Shown one piece after another: positions 39,113 through 48,556 of a stretch of DNA of 64,000 nt. Location of the stretch: contig CAWAMR010000014.1 of the NCBI GenBank assembly GCA_963783095.1, positions 682,001-746,000 on the forward strand, in the 5' to 3' direction. Origin of the DNA: CAWAMR01 sp963783095 (lineage in GTDB: Bacteria; Planctomycetota; Planctomycetia; Gemmatales; Gemmataceae). A program made the translations under genes and the position numbers. Below the pieces are notes generated by a model. It did no database searches, was not told where the DNA came from, and worked only from the letters and a program-made list of their open reading frames with translations. Each line of letters starts with the position of its first letter. Position 1 is the first letter of the stretch.

Positions 39113-39520
39113 GTGCCCGTTCAGATGGAACTTCGTCGGATCATCATCAGTGAGATTCACGAATCTCAGGTGATTGTGTTGCGGGAAGTCGATGGCGAGC
39201 GCAGTTTCCCGATCGTTATCGGAATCTTTGAAGCAACGAGCATCGATCGGCGCGTTCGTAATCAAACGTCACCGCGACCGTTGACGCACGATTTGATCGT
39301 CAGCGTCATCGAGTTGATGGGCGGCGAATTGCAGGACATCATCATCAGCGAATTGCGCGACCACACGTATTACGCGAAGGTCCGGGTGCGCAAGGATGGC
39401 GAGCTGATGGAGGTCGATAGCCGACCCAGCGATGCCATTGCACTGGCCGTCACGGCGAAGGTGCCGATTTACGTCGCCGAGGATGTTCTTGAGGAAACCG
39501 AAGACGAAGAGGCGATGTAG
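39113..39520 (+). CDS. Bifunctional nuclease family protein (DUF151)
   Basis: A 135-residue BFN-domain protein: VQMELRRIIISEIHESQVIVLREVDGERSFPIVIGIFEATSIDR, then RPLTHDLIVSVIELMGGELQDIII and the hallmark SRPSDAIALAVTAKVPIYVAEDVLEE. Plant and bacterial members are reported to have DNase/RNase activity. The start is GTG 39113, with AAGGAGG ending 5 nt upstream; the in-frame ATG at 39095 would place that Shine-Dalgarno inside the gene. The acidic C-terminal tail is typical. Intact. Confidence 0.93.
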   Translation: MPVQMELRRIIISEIHESQVIVLREVDGERSFPIVIGIFEATSIDRRVRNQTSPRPLTHDLIVSVIELMGGELQDIIISELRDHTYYAKVRVRKDGELMEVDSRPSDAIALAVTAKVPIYVAEDVLEETEDEEAM

Positions 39521-39631
39521 CCTTATTTGACGACGTGGTCTGTCACATAAATGAAACTTCGCTCGGCTTCCTCTGTTTATTTAACTTATCGGGCACGAGT
39601 GTAACTGAGTGTCGATGAGGAAGAGACAGGC

Positions 39632-41124
39632 ATGCTTACTGAAGAAGAATACGCGGTTTCAGTCTGGGTTGCCGATTGCAGAAGCCAGACAAGCTTGGAA
39701 GAATACTTTGCTGAGGATTACTCCGACGACGGTGATCGGTCAATCAGCAGGTTTGCAGTAGACCTGGGCGTATCGTCTTATGATCGCTACTTCATGGAAG
39801 TTGCTCCGCAAGAACAGCCAATTTTGGTTGCTGAACTGATCAAGAAGATCTCCTACGCAGATACGTTCACAATTGAGGCAGACAAAGCAGCCAAAGCAAT
39901 GGAGTTGGGCGACCAGCGTTTCAATGCTGTCATTGCCTTGTACGATCAGCGCTTCCAGGGAACATGGCCCAAGGATTCGCCGCTGCTGTTATTAGGGACG
40001 TTCTCTTACCAGAAACCGAGGTATTTCAATCCTCGGTCACCAATCTTGCTGCCCGGGGATCACTCGGGTCGGGTCCTAATCGCTCGCATTATCGCGCCAA
40101 ACGTGGTGGCAACCGCTGGGCGCTACGGCGAAGTCCGGTTTTGGGATACCATAAATGCAAAGCCCATCACCGCGCAGTCCGAAAACTCCACCGACGACTT
40201 TGTACATGCCCTTTGCGTGTCAGCCGATGGCACTGCGATGTACAGTTCCAGTAATGAAGTGGTGCGTTGGGATCTGAGGACTCATCCTATTGAATCTCGG
40301 CAAATCGCGACCCATGGTGGTTACCAGATGGGGGATCTCACGCTGCTTCCGGACCAACGCACCGTTGCCGTGGCCTGTGTCGACAAGACCGTTGGACTTA
40401 TCGATGGACGAACCGGAAAAGAACACTTACTTCGGCATAATGGCCACGTCACGTCGGTCTTGGGTCTGCCCGGCGGCAGGCAACTCGTTTCAGTAACGAG
40501 CAACGACGGAATCAAGTTCGAAGAGTTCGGAGACAGAAGCTACTTTCGTCATCTGGAATTTGCAGTCGAGAAAAAAGGTACGAGAAGTGAAATTGCCGCT
40601 ACCAATCACACGCCTGTTGCTGCTGGGAGATGAGAACACAGTACTCTACGGAACCGAATGCGGAAGGTTGGTCTGGTGGGATTGGAGAGATTCTAAACCA
40701 CAGCGGATTGTCAACTGCGCACGATGACGGATGGGTTGAGTCAGTCGAGCTATCCGAGGATGGCAACCTGATAATAACTGCAGGTGACAAGAGTGCAAAG
40801 GTTTGGCACGCGCGTTCAGGACAGTTGATTGGTTGCTTCGACCAGCATTCCGATTGCGTCAAGGCAGCCTGTTTTATTGACAATGATCACGCGGTTTCGG
40901 GCTCGCGTGATGCGACCATCCGTGTTTGGAGGATTTCAGACCAGAGGGAAGTCACGCGATTCGCCGACGTGCCGGAGAATCGCGACGAAGTTCCCAGCTA
41001 CTTCGACGATCCGTGGGAGATTCACTGCGTCGTTGCAAACCAACGAATCATTGTCGCTGGTGAAACTTCAGGACGAGTCCGAATCCTTCAATTTGACGGC
41101 AATAAGCTAAATCTTCGGCGTTAA
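39632..41124 (+). CDS. Imm22-like immunity domain fused to WD40 repeats, frameshifted
   Basis: The N-terminal 110 residues (AVSVWVADCRSQTSLEEYFA, then DYSDDGDRSISRFAVDLGV and SSYDRYFMEV) match the Imm22 immunity-protein pattern. The rest is a beta-propeller of WD40-like blades: NVVATAGRYGEVRFWD, FVHALCVSADGTAMYSSSNEVVRWDLR, AVACVDKTVGLIDGRTGKE, then, in later frames, LYGTECGRLVWWDWRD, GNLIITAGDKSAKVWHARSGQ, AVSGSRDATIRVWRISDQ and RIIVAGETSGRVRIL. Frames change near 40620 and 40720. Imm22 proteins neutralise polymorphic toxins; no toxin is adjacent. Coupling to a propeller is unusual. Confidence 0.7.
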
Positions 41125-41364
41125 AATGTCCGCTGCCGGGCGGTTGAGCCTCCGAGAGAACTTGGTTGCACGCTTTTGTACACTAATCAAGCGACAGCCT
41201 TAACTAAATCGCTATCTGAGCCGATACTATTCCATCCGACATTTCTAAAGACACTCTTCGATTAAGATTATGATTAGGATTAAGAGTATGAGGAGGGTTC
41301 TCCTTGCCCTAACCTTCGCATCGCCATACGCTACCCCTGTCAACCCAACCAGGAGTAAGCAACT

Positions 41365-42839
41365 ATGTCCGCAGCAACGATTCAAGCCCCAAGTACCGAT
41401 ACCTACCGGCAAATGTATATCGATGGTCAATGGTGCGATGCCCAGTCGGGCAAACGGCTGACCGTCATCAACCCGGCAACCGAGGGCGGTATCGGCGAGG
41501 TGGCCTTCGGCGGCCGGCACGAGTGCACGCGCGCTCTCGAGCCGCCCACAAGGCGATGCCGGCCTGGATGAAGCTCACTTCATGGGATCGCGCCAAGATC
41601 CTCAAGAAGACCGCCGACCTGATGCGCGAACGGGCCGACGGCTCTGCCCGCACCCTGACGATGGAGCAGGGCAAGCCGCTTGCCGAAGCCAAGGCCGAAG
41701 TGCTGCATTCCGCCGATACCTTTGAATGGTTCGCCGAAGAAGGCAAACGTGCTTACGGACAAGTCATTCCCAACAGCGCCCTGGCAAACGGCACATGACG
41801 ATCAAGCATCCCGTCGGAGTCGTCGGCGCGATCGGGCCGTGGAATTTCCCCATCACGCTGCAAGCGCGCAAGATCGCGCCGGCGCTGGCGGTCGGCTGCA
41901 CCATCGTCTGCAAGCCCGCCAGCCAGACGCCGCTGTCGCTGATCAACGTCTTCGATTGCCTGATCGAAGCCGGCTTGCCGAAGGGAGTGGCCAACCTCGT
42001 CATGGGCTCGGCTCAGCGAAATCGCCGAGGAGTTCATGGAGAACCCGATCGTCCGCAAGATCAGCTTCACCGGCTCAACGGAAGTCGGCAAGCAACTGAT
42101 GCGCAGGCCGCCGATCAGGTGAAGCGACTGAGCCTGGAACTGGGTGGCCACGCGCCGTTCATTGTCTTCCCGGATGCCGATCCGGAAGTCGTGGCCAAGG
42201 CCGCAGTGATCGGGAAATTCCGCAACAACGGACAGGTTTGCATTTCCCCGAGTCGCGATTTTTCGTGCACAAGGACATCGAGAAAAAATTCACCGAAGTA
42301 GCGGTAGAAACCGCACGAAAACTGAAACTGGGTAACGGACTGGATGCGGGCATCGAGATCGGGCCGATGTTCGAGAAGAAGGCGATGGACGGAACCATCG
42401 ATCTCGTCGAAGGATGCCTCCGGCAAGGGCGCAAAACTGTTGACCGGCGGCAAACGCTGCGATGCCTTCGAGAAAGGGTACTTCTTCGAGCCGACTATCC
42501 TGAGCGGATTGTCGAGTCGACGCCAAGATCTTAACCGAAGAGCCGTTCGCTCCCGTGATGCCGATTCTCGATTTCAGCAAGATCGATGACGTGATCACGG
42601 CCGCCAACAATACGCGATATGGGTTGGCGGCTTATGTGTTCACCAACGACATTTCCGTGATGTGGAAGATGGCGGAGGGTATGGAAGCGGGCATCATCGG
42701 CGTAAACGACCCCGTTCCGGCAACCCCGCAATGCCCCTTCGGCGGCATGAAGGAAAGCGGCATGGGCCGGGAATTGGCTCACGAGGGGCTGGAAGCGTAC
42801 TTGGAAACGAAGTATGTAAGTATCAAGTTGCGGGATTGA
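41365..42839 (+). CDS. gabD: Succinate-semialdehyde dehydrogenase (aldehyde dehydrogenase family), many frameshifts
   Basis: Pieces in all three frames assemble into one NAD(P)-dependent aldehyde dehydrogenase: YIDGQWCDAQSGKRLTVINPAT, GPWNFPITLQARKIAPALAVGCTIVCKPASQTP (cofactor-binding loop), ISFTGSTEVGKQLM, LSLELGGHAPFIVF (general-base Glu), NNGQVCIS (catalytic Cys), EEPFAPVMPILDF and FGGMKESGMGRELAHEGLEAYLETKYVSI. The VGKQLMRxAADQVKRLSLELGGHAPFIVFxDAD pattern is that of SSADH (GabD) rather than betaine or acetaldehyde enzymes. It oxidises succinate semialdehyde to succinate. At least six indels occur, with sequence GC-richer than the flanks. Confidence 0.85.
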
Positions 42840-42915
42840 CCCTATCGTAATCGTGAGCAGAAAAGGTAATGATAAGGGACCACGACGAACGGTTCTAAAC
42901 GCTCAAAAAAAATCG

Positions 42916-43065
42916 CTCGTTCCCACGCTCTGCGTGGTAACGCAAGGTTGGGACGCTCTGCGTCACGTTCCGTGTCAAGGCAACGACTGTGGCGTAATGG
43001 CTTTTCGATCAACCGGGACGCGGAGCGTCCCGCCCGTGCGTTACCACGCGGAGCGTGGGAACGAG
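42916..43065. repeat. 150-bp palindromic element (CGTTCCCACGCTC type)
   Basis: Terminal inverted repeats of 29 bp with one mismatch (CTCGTTCCCACGCTCTGCGT at 42916, complement ending at 43065) enclose GGGACGCTCTGCGTC and GGGACGCGGAGCGTCCC sub-hairpins. This motif family is common as dispersed repeats in several phyla. It fills most of the gap between gabD and the SWIM gene. Confidence 0.88.
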
Positions 43066-43224
43066 AAGACGCGAGCGAGAAGTTTCGGAAAAAATGGAAA
43101 GTTCTCGCTGAAATTGAGTTATGGCAATTGCGCCTGCATGGCTACCACGCTGGCTGAATTACCGCATCACGCTCGACCGCCGCCTCCACTTCTTGAAGGG
43201 GGTCACACGCGCCATCCACGACCA

Positions 43225-44667
43225 TCACAACCCAAGTCGAAGATGATGCTTCGGTGTAACCGCTGCCAGTGGTAATGCCACAACCGTGTTGGGCAACGGC
43301 AGCAGAAACAGGCGAATCAAAAGTGCGGGTTTGTCCTTGCCGAGCATTCCCGTGGCCCGGACCAGATTGGAGACGTTGGAATAGTCTTTCCGCTTGTCTT
43401 GTGCCTCAATGCGGGTACCCGTCGAATCTTCGATCACCACCTTGTCGCTGACTTTTCCGATCCGCTCGCAACGGACCAGCAGCAACGGCCTCTCGTGGCG
43501 AAAGTGGATGCTTCAGTTGACCCCGAAAGGCTTCCAGAACTGTTTTGAAATCCGGAATCGCAAGGTTGTATACAGTGTCCAGGTGCTTGCTTGCACCCGT
43601 TTCGATGAGTTGTTCCGATCCTTTCTCCCAGCGAATCCGCCGATTGATAAAGCCGGGATAGATCGCTGCTTCTGCAACGGTGATCGGAACCATAAAGCTC
43701 GTCTGATCGGGAATCTGGTTCAATCCCTTGAAAGGGCGGTACGTAATCCCTTGATAGATCGTTCCAGAACCTAAATCGATGAGATTGCTGATCTCCATAC
43801 GCTGTTGACGAGCTTCATCGTCGGTGCCTCGTATGCCAGTTCAAACAGCGAAAGATTCGATTGCGTGTAACCTTTCTCCTTCAGTTCGGCCATTTGCCAG
43901 GTTTTGCCCAGGACATCTTCGATGACGGCATCGACGTCGGTCTGACTCTCATTGCCGGACAATCTGTTTTCGAGGTAGTTTCGACCTATTTGAACCGTCG
44001 CCCAAAGCTGGCCGACCAGGTCGGCAGCGTACGCCATCCGTTCCTCTTCCGAGATTTCCTTTTGCTTGCCGAGGAGCATCAGTCGACGCAGAATGAACAT
44101 GGATGCCGGCAAATGCGAATCACTGAGTTGTTTCGACTGTTTTTCGAGTTTTTCGAGCCGGCTGGTTTCAAACCACTGCCCGGCAGCGACCAGCTCGACG
44201 AGCAGTTTTTCGAGCAACTCCAGACCCTCTTTTTGAGCGGCGGTTTTTTTGTCCGCTGTAGCCCTGCTCGATTTACGGGGAGCGATCGCTCCGGTTTTCT
44301 TCCTTTCGTCGAGGGCGGCTTTTTTTTCTCGTTTGACGACGAGATCTTCTGCGGGTTCTCGACTACCGAAGGAATTGGGTTCCGAGGCGTATGCCAAAAG
44401 CAGTCCCAAGCCATGCTTGCATGGGAGTTTTCGGCTCGGACAATCGCACCGAAAAGTGGGATTGGCGGGATCGACGAAATCGACCGAAACGTGGTAAGGC
44501 CGCGTACCGCTCCCCTTGCAATCGGCGAGCAGCCAGGTGCCATCCTGGGAGACCCCCGGATTCTCAAAGCTGTTTTTCTGGAGCAACCCTCGCGCATGGG
44601 AAAGAGAGTCTTCATCGGGAGCGCAGCGTCGAGCCAGATCTTCCGTTACGGTCGCGGTCAAGGACAT
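43225..44667 (-). CDS. SWIM zinc-finger protein, two frameshifts
   Basis: From ATG 44667 the N-terminal domain contains the SWIM finger FRCDCPSRKLPCKHGLGLLL (CxCx6CxH, residues about 75-95). A Lys/Ala-rich linker (KKAALDERKKTGAIAPRKSS) and a helical C-terminal region of about 350 residues follow (LWATVQIGRNYLENRLSGNES, GSGTIYQGITYRPFKGLNQIPDQTSF, LVRATGMLGKDKPALLIRLF). Frames change near 43795 and 43490. SWIM domains bind DNA or proteins through Zn; bacterial members often sit in operons with vWA/MoxR-type ATPases, which are absent here. The product is about 475 residues. Confidence 0.78.
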
Positions 44668-44693
44668 AGCCGTATCTCTCGTACCATCAAGGA

Positions 44694-44712
44694 TGTTGCA
44701 TCGGTTGCAACA
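44694..44712. promoter_or_regulatory. Operator-like palindrome between divergent genes
   Basis: TGTTGCATCGGTTGCAACA is a perfect 7-bp inverted repeat with a 5-nt centre, between the divergent starts at 44667 and 44856. A TATATTATAAT element follows at about 44733 and could be a -10 region for the plus-strand gene. Binding protein unknown. Confidence 0.35.
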
Positions 44713-44855
44713 GATTATCTGTGGAGGGGGTATATTATAATCTGAAAGTGGAAAGTCGAACGTCTGAATTCCATTCCCTCTGAATCGTTCTTGACGAATC
44801 GGGAACTTTCGTCTTTGGACTTCTGTCTCTTAATTGTCGTGTTTGGGAGGCTGCG

Positions 44856-45545
44856 ATGTCTACTACCCTGCGTTGGTTGGGCCATTCCTGTTTGTTATTC
44901 GAGAGCGACGGCAAGCACGTGCTTATCGACCCATTCCTTACCGGTAATCCGGTTGCGCCGATCAAGGCGTCGGAAGTTCCCGCCGACTTCATCCTGATTT
45001 CGCACGGTCACAGCGATCATGTCGGCGATGCCGTCGACATCGCGGAACGAACCGGAGCCACGGTCATTGCCAACTACGAGATTGCGACCTGGCTTCAGGA
45101 AAAGATGGGGCTTCGCAAAGTACACGGAATGCAGCACGGCGGAGCTTTCCAATTCTCGTTTGGCCGGGTGAAATTGACCCTGGCATTTCACGGTTCGGTT
45201 TTACCCGATGGTAGTAACGGCGGGAATCCATGCGGATTTCTCATCACATTCAACGACGGCAAACGAGTTTACGACGCAGCGGATACTGGGCTATTCGGAG
45301 ACATGAAGCTCATCGGCGAAGAGGGAATCGATCTGGCGATTTTGCCTATCGGCGACAATTACACGATGGGTCCGGATGATTCGATCCGGGCCGTGAAGAT
45401 GCTGATGCCGAAAAAAGTTGTACCGATCCATTACAATACTTTCCCGCTGATTGCCCAGGATGCGAAAGCATGGGCCGAGAAAGTTCGCAAAGCGACCCCG
45501 GCAGTTGCAGTGGTTATGGAGCCGGGAGAAACAATCGAAGTGTGA
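44856..45545 (+). CDS. UPF0173 metal-dependent hydrolase (metallo-beta-lactamase fold)
   Basis: A 229-residue protein with LRWLGHSCLLFESDGKHVLIDPF, the metal motif SHGHSDHVGD (HxHxDH), AFHGS, YDAADTGLFGDM and a C-terminal VPIHYNTFPLI carrying the last His. This is the YtkL/UPF0173 subclass; the substrate is unknown. ATG 44856 with GGGAGG 8 nt upstream is a confident start. Intact. Confidence 0.93.
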   Translation: MSTTLRWLGHSCLLFESDGKHVLIDPFLTGNPVAPIKASEVPADFILISHGHSDHVGDAVDIAERTGATVIANYEIATWLQEKMGLRKVHGMQHGGAFQFSFGRVKLTLAFHGSVLPDGSNGGNPCGFLITFNDGKRVYDAADTGLFGDMKLIGEEGIDLAILPIGDNYTMGPDDSIRAVKMLMPKKVVPIHYNTFPLIAQDAKAWAEKVRKATPAVAVVMEPGETIEV

Positions 45546-45559
45546 CTTGGCTTCGGTAA

Positions 45560-45599
45560 ATCGCGGCCACGATAAAGTCTTTGGAATCGTGGCCGCGAT
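45560..45599. terminator. Hairpin between convergent genes
   Basis: ATCGCGGCCACGAT (45560-45573) and its exact complement (45586-45599) enclose a 12-nt loop, between the UPF0173 stop and the 3' end of the first FKBP gene. It lacks a clear T-tract, so bidirectional termination is probable but not certain. Confidence 0.5.
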
Positions 45600-45647
45600 A
45601 GTGTTTCGAGATCGCAGCGAAAAGTACAGAACAATGGCATCTAGTTA

Positions 45648-46088
45648 CTACTTGGCAACCTTCAGCAACTCCACTTCAAAAATCAGCACCGCCTTGGGAG
45701 GAATCACCGGTGGTCGTCCCCGTTCGCCGTAGGCCAGTTCATAGGGGATGATGAGCTTTCGTTTGCCGCCGACCTTCATGCCGGCAACGCCCTCATCCCA
45801 GCCCTTGATCACCCTGCCCGCACCGAGATCGAACTCAAAAGGTTCTTTGCGGTCGAGACTGCTGTCGAATTTTTTGCCATCCGTCAGCGTGCCGGTGTAA
45901 TGCACCGTCACCTTGTCGCCTTTGATCGCTTCGTCCCCTTTGCCGACTTTCAGGTCTTTGTACTTCAGCCCGGATTTCGTGGTCGTTACTCCTTCTTCTT
46001 CCTTGGGAGTCTCCTTTTTCTCATCCGCCACGCAGCCTGTACATAACACGGCACAGCAAGAAATCGCAGCCAGTTGTCGCAACAGCAT
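45648..46088 (-). CDS. FKBP-type peptidyl-prolyl isomerase, lipoprotein (first of three)
   Basis: A 146-residue lipoprotein: signal MLLRQLAAISCCAVLCTGC with the acylated Cys in CTGC, a charged linker, then a single FKBP domain (VTVHYTGTLTDGKKFDSS, FEFDLGAGRVIKGWDEGVAGMKVGGKRKLIIPYELAYGE, FEVELLKV). It catalyses prolyl cis-trans isomerisation, presumably in the periplasm. GGAG lies 7 nt before the ATG at 46088. It is the last gene of a three-FKBP array transcribed from about 47041 down. Confidence 0.93.
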   Translation of the reverse strand: MLLRQLAAISCCAVLCTGCVADEKKETPKEEEGVTTTKSGLKYKDLKVGKGDEAIKGDKVTVHYTGTLTDGKKFDSSLDRKEPFEFDLGAGRVIKGWDEGVAGMKVGGKRKLIIPYELAYGERGRPPVIPPKAVLIFEVELLKVAK

Positions 46089-46127
46089 AAATCGCTCCAG
46101 GGATTAAATCGAGTAAGCTACCGATGT

Positions 46128-46626
46128 CTACTTGGTGACTTTCAACAACTCTATTTCAAAAACCAGTGTCGCTCTCGGCGGAATTTTCGGCTCGGCCGTG
46201 TTCGCCGTAAGCAAGGTCGTACGGGATAATCAGCTTCCGCTTGCCGCCGACTTTCATGCCCTCAACGCCTTCGTCCCAGCCCTGGATCACCTTTCGCACT
46301 CCAAGATCGAATTCAAAAGGTTCGTTGCGGTCTACACTGCTGTCGAATTTGGTCCCGTTGGTCAGCGTGCCAGTGTAATGAACCAGCACCAGATCGCCTC
46401 TCTTGGCTTCAGCGCCATCGCCCACCTTGAAATCTTTGTACTTCAGACCCGTCCCGGTGGTAACGTATCCTTCTGCATCTTTGGGGGCTTCTCGTTTGGC
46501 GAATTCTTTCGGCGGCTCTTTCTTCGCGCCGCCGCTATCCTTGGAACTGTCTTTCTGGTCGGAAACACATCCCGCGGAAACGACCACGAAGGCGCAAAGC
46601 ATGGCCGCGAATCGTTGCATCAGCAT
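46128..46626 (-). CDS. FKBP-type peptidyl-prolyl isomerase, lipoprotein (second of three), one frameshift
   Basis: Start ATG 46626 has GGAGG 6 nt upstream. The signal MLMQRFAAMLCAFVVVSAGC ends in a lipobox Cys. An unusually long Lys/Glu/Pro linker (residues about 20-55) precedes the FKBP domain (LVLVHYTGTLTNGTKFDSS, IQGWDEGVEGMKVGGKRKLIIPYDLAYGE). The frame changes near 46190: after EHGRA the correct continuation is KIPPRATLVFEIELLKVTK, ending at 46128. It is closely related to its neighbours. Confidence 0.9.
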
Positions 46627-46642
46627 TACCTTCCTCCTTGAT

Positions 46643-47041
46643 TTATATGACTTTGAGTAACTCAACTTCAAACGTCAATTCAGCATTAGGGGGAATGACT
46701 CCGCCCGCACCCTGGGCTCCATAACCTAAATTGGCGGGAATCACAAGTTTACGTTTGCCGCCGACTTTCATGCCGGCAACGCCTTCGTCCCAGCCCTTGA
46801 TAACCTTGCCGGCACCGAGTTTGAAGCTGAACGGACGATTCCGATCGTGGCTGCTGTCAAATTTGGTGCCGTTGGCAAGGGTGCCGGTATAGTGGACCTC
46901 AACCATTTTCCCGGCAACGGCTTCGGTGCCGGTGCCGACGGTCGAATCATCGTATTGCAGTCCGGAAGGTGTGGTAATCACAGGAGAGTCTCGCTCTTTG
47001 GATTGAGAATAATCAGTTCTTTTCAAGATAGGTAGAATCAT
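46643..47041 (-). CDS. FKBP-type peptidyl-prolyl isomerase, cytoplasmic form (third of three)
   Basis: A 132-residue protein without signal peptide: ITTPSGLQYDDSTVGTGTEAVAGKMVEVHYTGTLANGTKFDSS, then KVIKGWDEGVAGMKVGGKRKLVIPANLGYGAQGAGGVIPPNAEL. It is the first gene of the array in transcription order and the only non-lipoprotein. The start (ATG 47041) has no strong ribosome-binding site, and the first 20 residues look unlike FKBP, so a later start near VITTPSG is possible. Array origin by duplication is inferred from similarity. Confidence 0.88.
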   Translation of the reverse strand: MILPILKRTDYSQSKERDSPVITTPSGLQYDDSTVGTGTEAVAGKMVEVHYTGTLANGTKFDSSHDRNRPFSFKLGAGKVIKGWDEGVAGMKVGGKRKLVIPANLGYGAQGAGGVIPPNAELTFEVELLKVI

Positions 47042-47214
47042 GGGGAAGCGACAAGATGAGGGAAAGAGGTTCTTTTGTGGGGACTGAGTATTTGCCTTTG
47101 AGTCGCTGAAGATGCGAATCCCCTTCCCTCATCTGTGGATTTGTGGATAGGATGCAATTGGGCCAATCCTTTCCGAAAACGGAAAGAAATCGCAGGATCA
47201 CGTTTGAGTGAACA

Positions 47215-48339
47215 ATGATCAGACACATTCGCATTCAGAATTTCCGGAGCCTCGTCGATGTGTCGGTCGATCTCGACCCACTGACGGTACTCATTGGGCG
47301 CAGCGGAACAGGAAAGACGAACTTCGTTCAGGCGATTCGCTACTTACGAACCTGCCTGAATCTACGCAACATGAACGCTGCCGCACAAGGCGGCGTACAA
47401 TCGATCCTGCATTTGGATCACCCGAAAGCACCGCTTTGCTACGATATCACATTCTCGATTCCAGGATTGGACACCGAATTTCATTATTCCCTTCAATGCA
47501 ACTTCCCTACTGGTTTGTTAGACGAATCACTAAAGGTGGACGAGCGGGAATTGTTTCATCATTCAGGTATGAAGTGGCTTGTTGCTCCGAATGTGGTTCC
47601 CTTACCCCAGCCAAATACCATCATGCTTGGCGCGATTCCGGGACTACAGGAATCAACTTTTGCTTATGTTGCGTTGCGATCCGGCATTGGTTGTTATGAC
47701 TTTCCAGGCAACGTACTCGCCACACCCGGAAATCAAATGACAACTGCCGAACAAGGCCTGTCCGACGGAGCAGAGAATTATCTTTTGGTAGCCGATCGAA
47801 TCCTATCCGACTTGAGCAAATCGCAAAGCTGGAAGCGCATTGCCAAAAGCGTTCGAGTAGTGAATCGAGCCGTTCGATCTCTCACGCTCAATGCTCCGAC
47901 GCCGGATCGGCTCGATGTTGGGCATCAACTCAATGGCCGACTCCTATCGTTCGACGTGCGGCAGGAGTCAGAAAGCTTTCGGCGATACCTGGCACATTTG
48001 TTGGCGCTATATCAGAACCCCTCGAAACAAACTCTCTTGTTCGAACATCCTGAATCGGGACTTCACCCCGGAGCATTCGAGGCACTCGCCTATGAATTTA
48101 TAGCGTGTCCCCGCGATGGTCGCGGGCAAGTCATCCTGACCACCCATAGTCCACAGTTCCTCGACTGCTTCCTGCCCGAAACGATTCGGGTAGTCGATCT
48201 TGAGAATCTGGAGACGCGAATTGGTCCTGTCGCTCCCGAGCAACTGACATCGCTGCGAGAACATCTTCTCCAACCTGGTGAACTTCTGACTGTTGACCCT
48301 GCTCGACTTCCCGGACAGCTGACTGAGGTACCGGGATGA
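47215..48339 (+). CDS. AAA_21/RecF-like ATPase (second ATPase module)
   Basis: An intact 374-residue ATPase: MIRHIRIQNFRSLVDVSVDL, Walker A LIGRSGTGKTNFVQAIRYL, and a C-terminal region with LLFEHPESGLHPGAFEALAYEF (Walker B-like ExxxGLHP) and VILTTHSPQFLDCFLPE. This is the AAA_21 class that often precedes a DUF4276/TOPRIM gene. The stop (TGA 48337-48339) overlaps an ATGA start of exactly such a partner, but the partner is only a stub. The gene lies divergent to the FKBP array. Defence function is inferred from family and context. Confidence 0.88.
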   Translation: MIRHIRIQNFRSLVDVSVDLDPLTVLIGRSGTGKTNFVQAIRYLRTCLNLRNMNAAAQGGVQSILHLDHPKAPLCYDITFSIPGLDTEFHYSLQCNFPTGLLDESLKVDERELFHHSGMKWLVAPNVVPLPQPNTIMLGAIPGLQESTFAYVALRSGIGCYDFPGNVLATPGNQMTTAEQGLSDGAENYLLVADRILSDLSKSQSWKRIAKSVRVVNRAVRSLTLNAPTPDRLDVGHQLNGRLLSFDVRQESESFRRYLAHLLALYQNPSKQTLLFEHPESGLHPGAFEALAYEFIACPRDGRGQVILTTHSPQFLDCFLPETIRVVDLENLETRIGPVAPEQLTSLREHLLQPGELLTVDPARLPGQLTEVPG

Positions 48340-48443
48340 AACGATTGGTTCTTCTCGTGGAGGGCCACGGAGATGTTACTGCGCTACCTGCACTCGTCGG
48401 CGAGCTGCTTTCCCAACTCGCGGTTGGAACATGCCGTCATTGA
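48336..48443 (+). pseudogene. DUF4276/TOPRIM-like partner, N-terminal stub
   Basis: ATG 48336 overlaps the ATPase stop (ATGA). The product MKRLVLLVEGHGDVTALPAL plus VGELLSQLAVGTCRH ends at TGA 48441-48443. LVEGHGDVTALP is the DUF4276 TOPRIM opening (first Glu ligand), but full-length members have about 200 residues and a later DxD. The DNA after it shows no continuation in any frame. It is a truncated effector. Confidence 0.7.
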
Positions 48444-48556
48444 ACTCGCCGGCGCAGTGGCTTGTGCTCAGCACATCATTTCGCCTCACCTGCAACCTCC
48501 AGAAGCTACAAACAGTTGAAGTTTGAGCCAATCGACTAAGGATAATCTCAATCATT

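Noticed and set aside
43121..43246. 41-residue ORF (MAIAPAWLPRWLNYRITLDR start) in the gabD-SWIM gap
   Set aside because: It reads reasonably and could be an N-terminal remnant, but it lacks a good ribosome-binding site, overlaps the SWIM gene end and matches nothing known.
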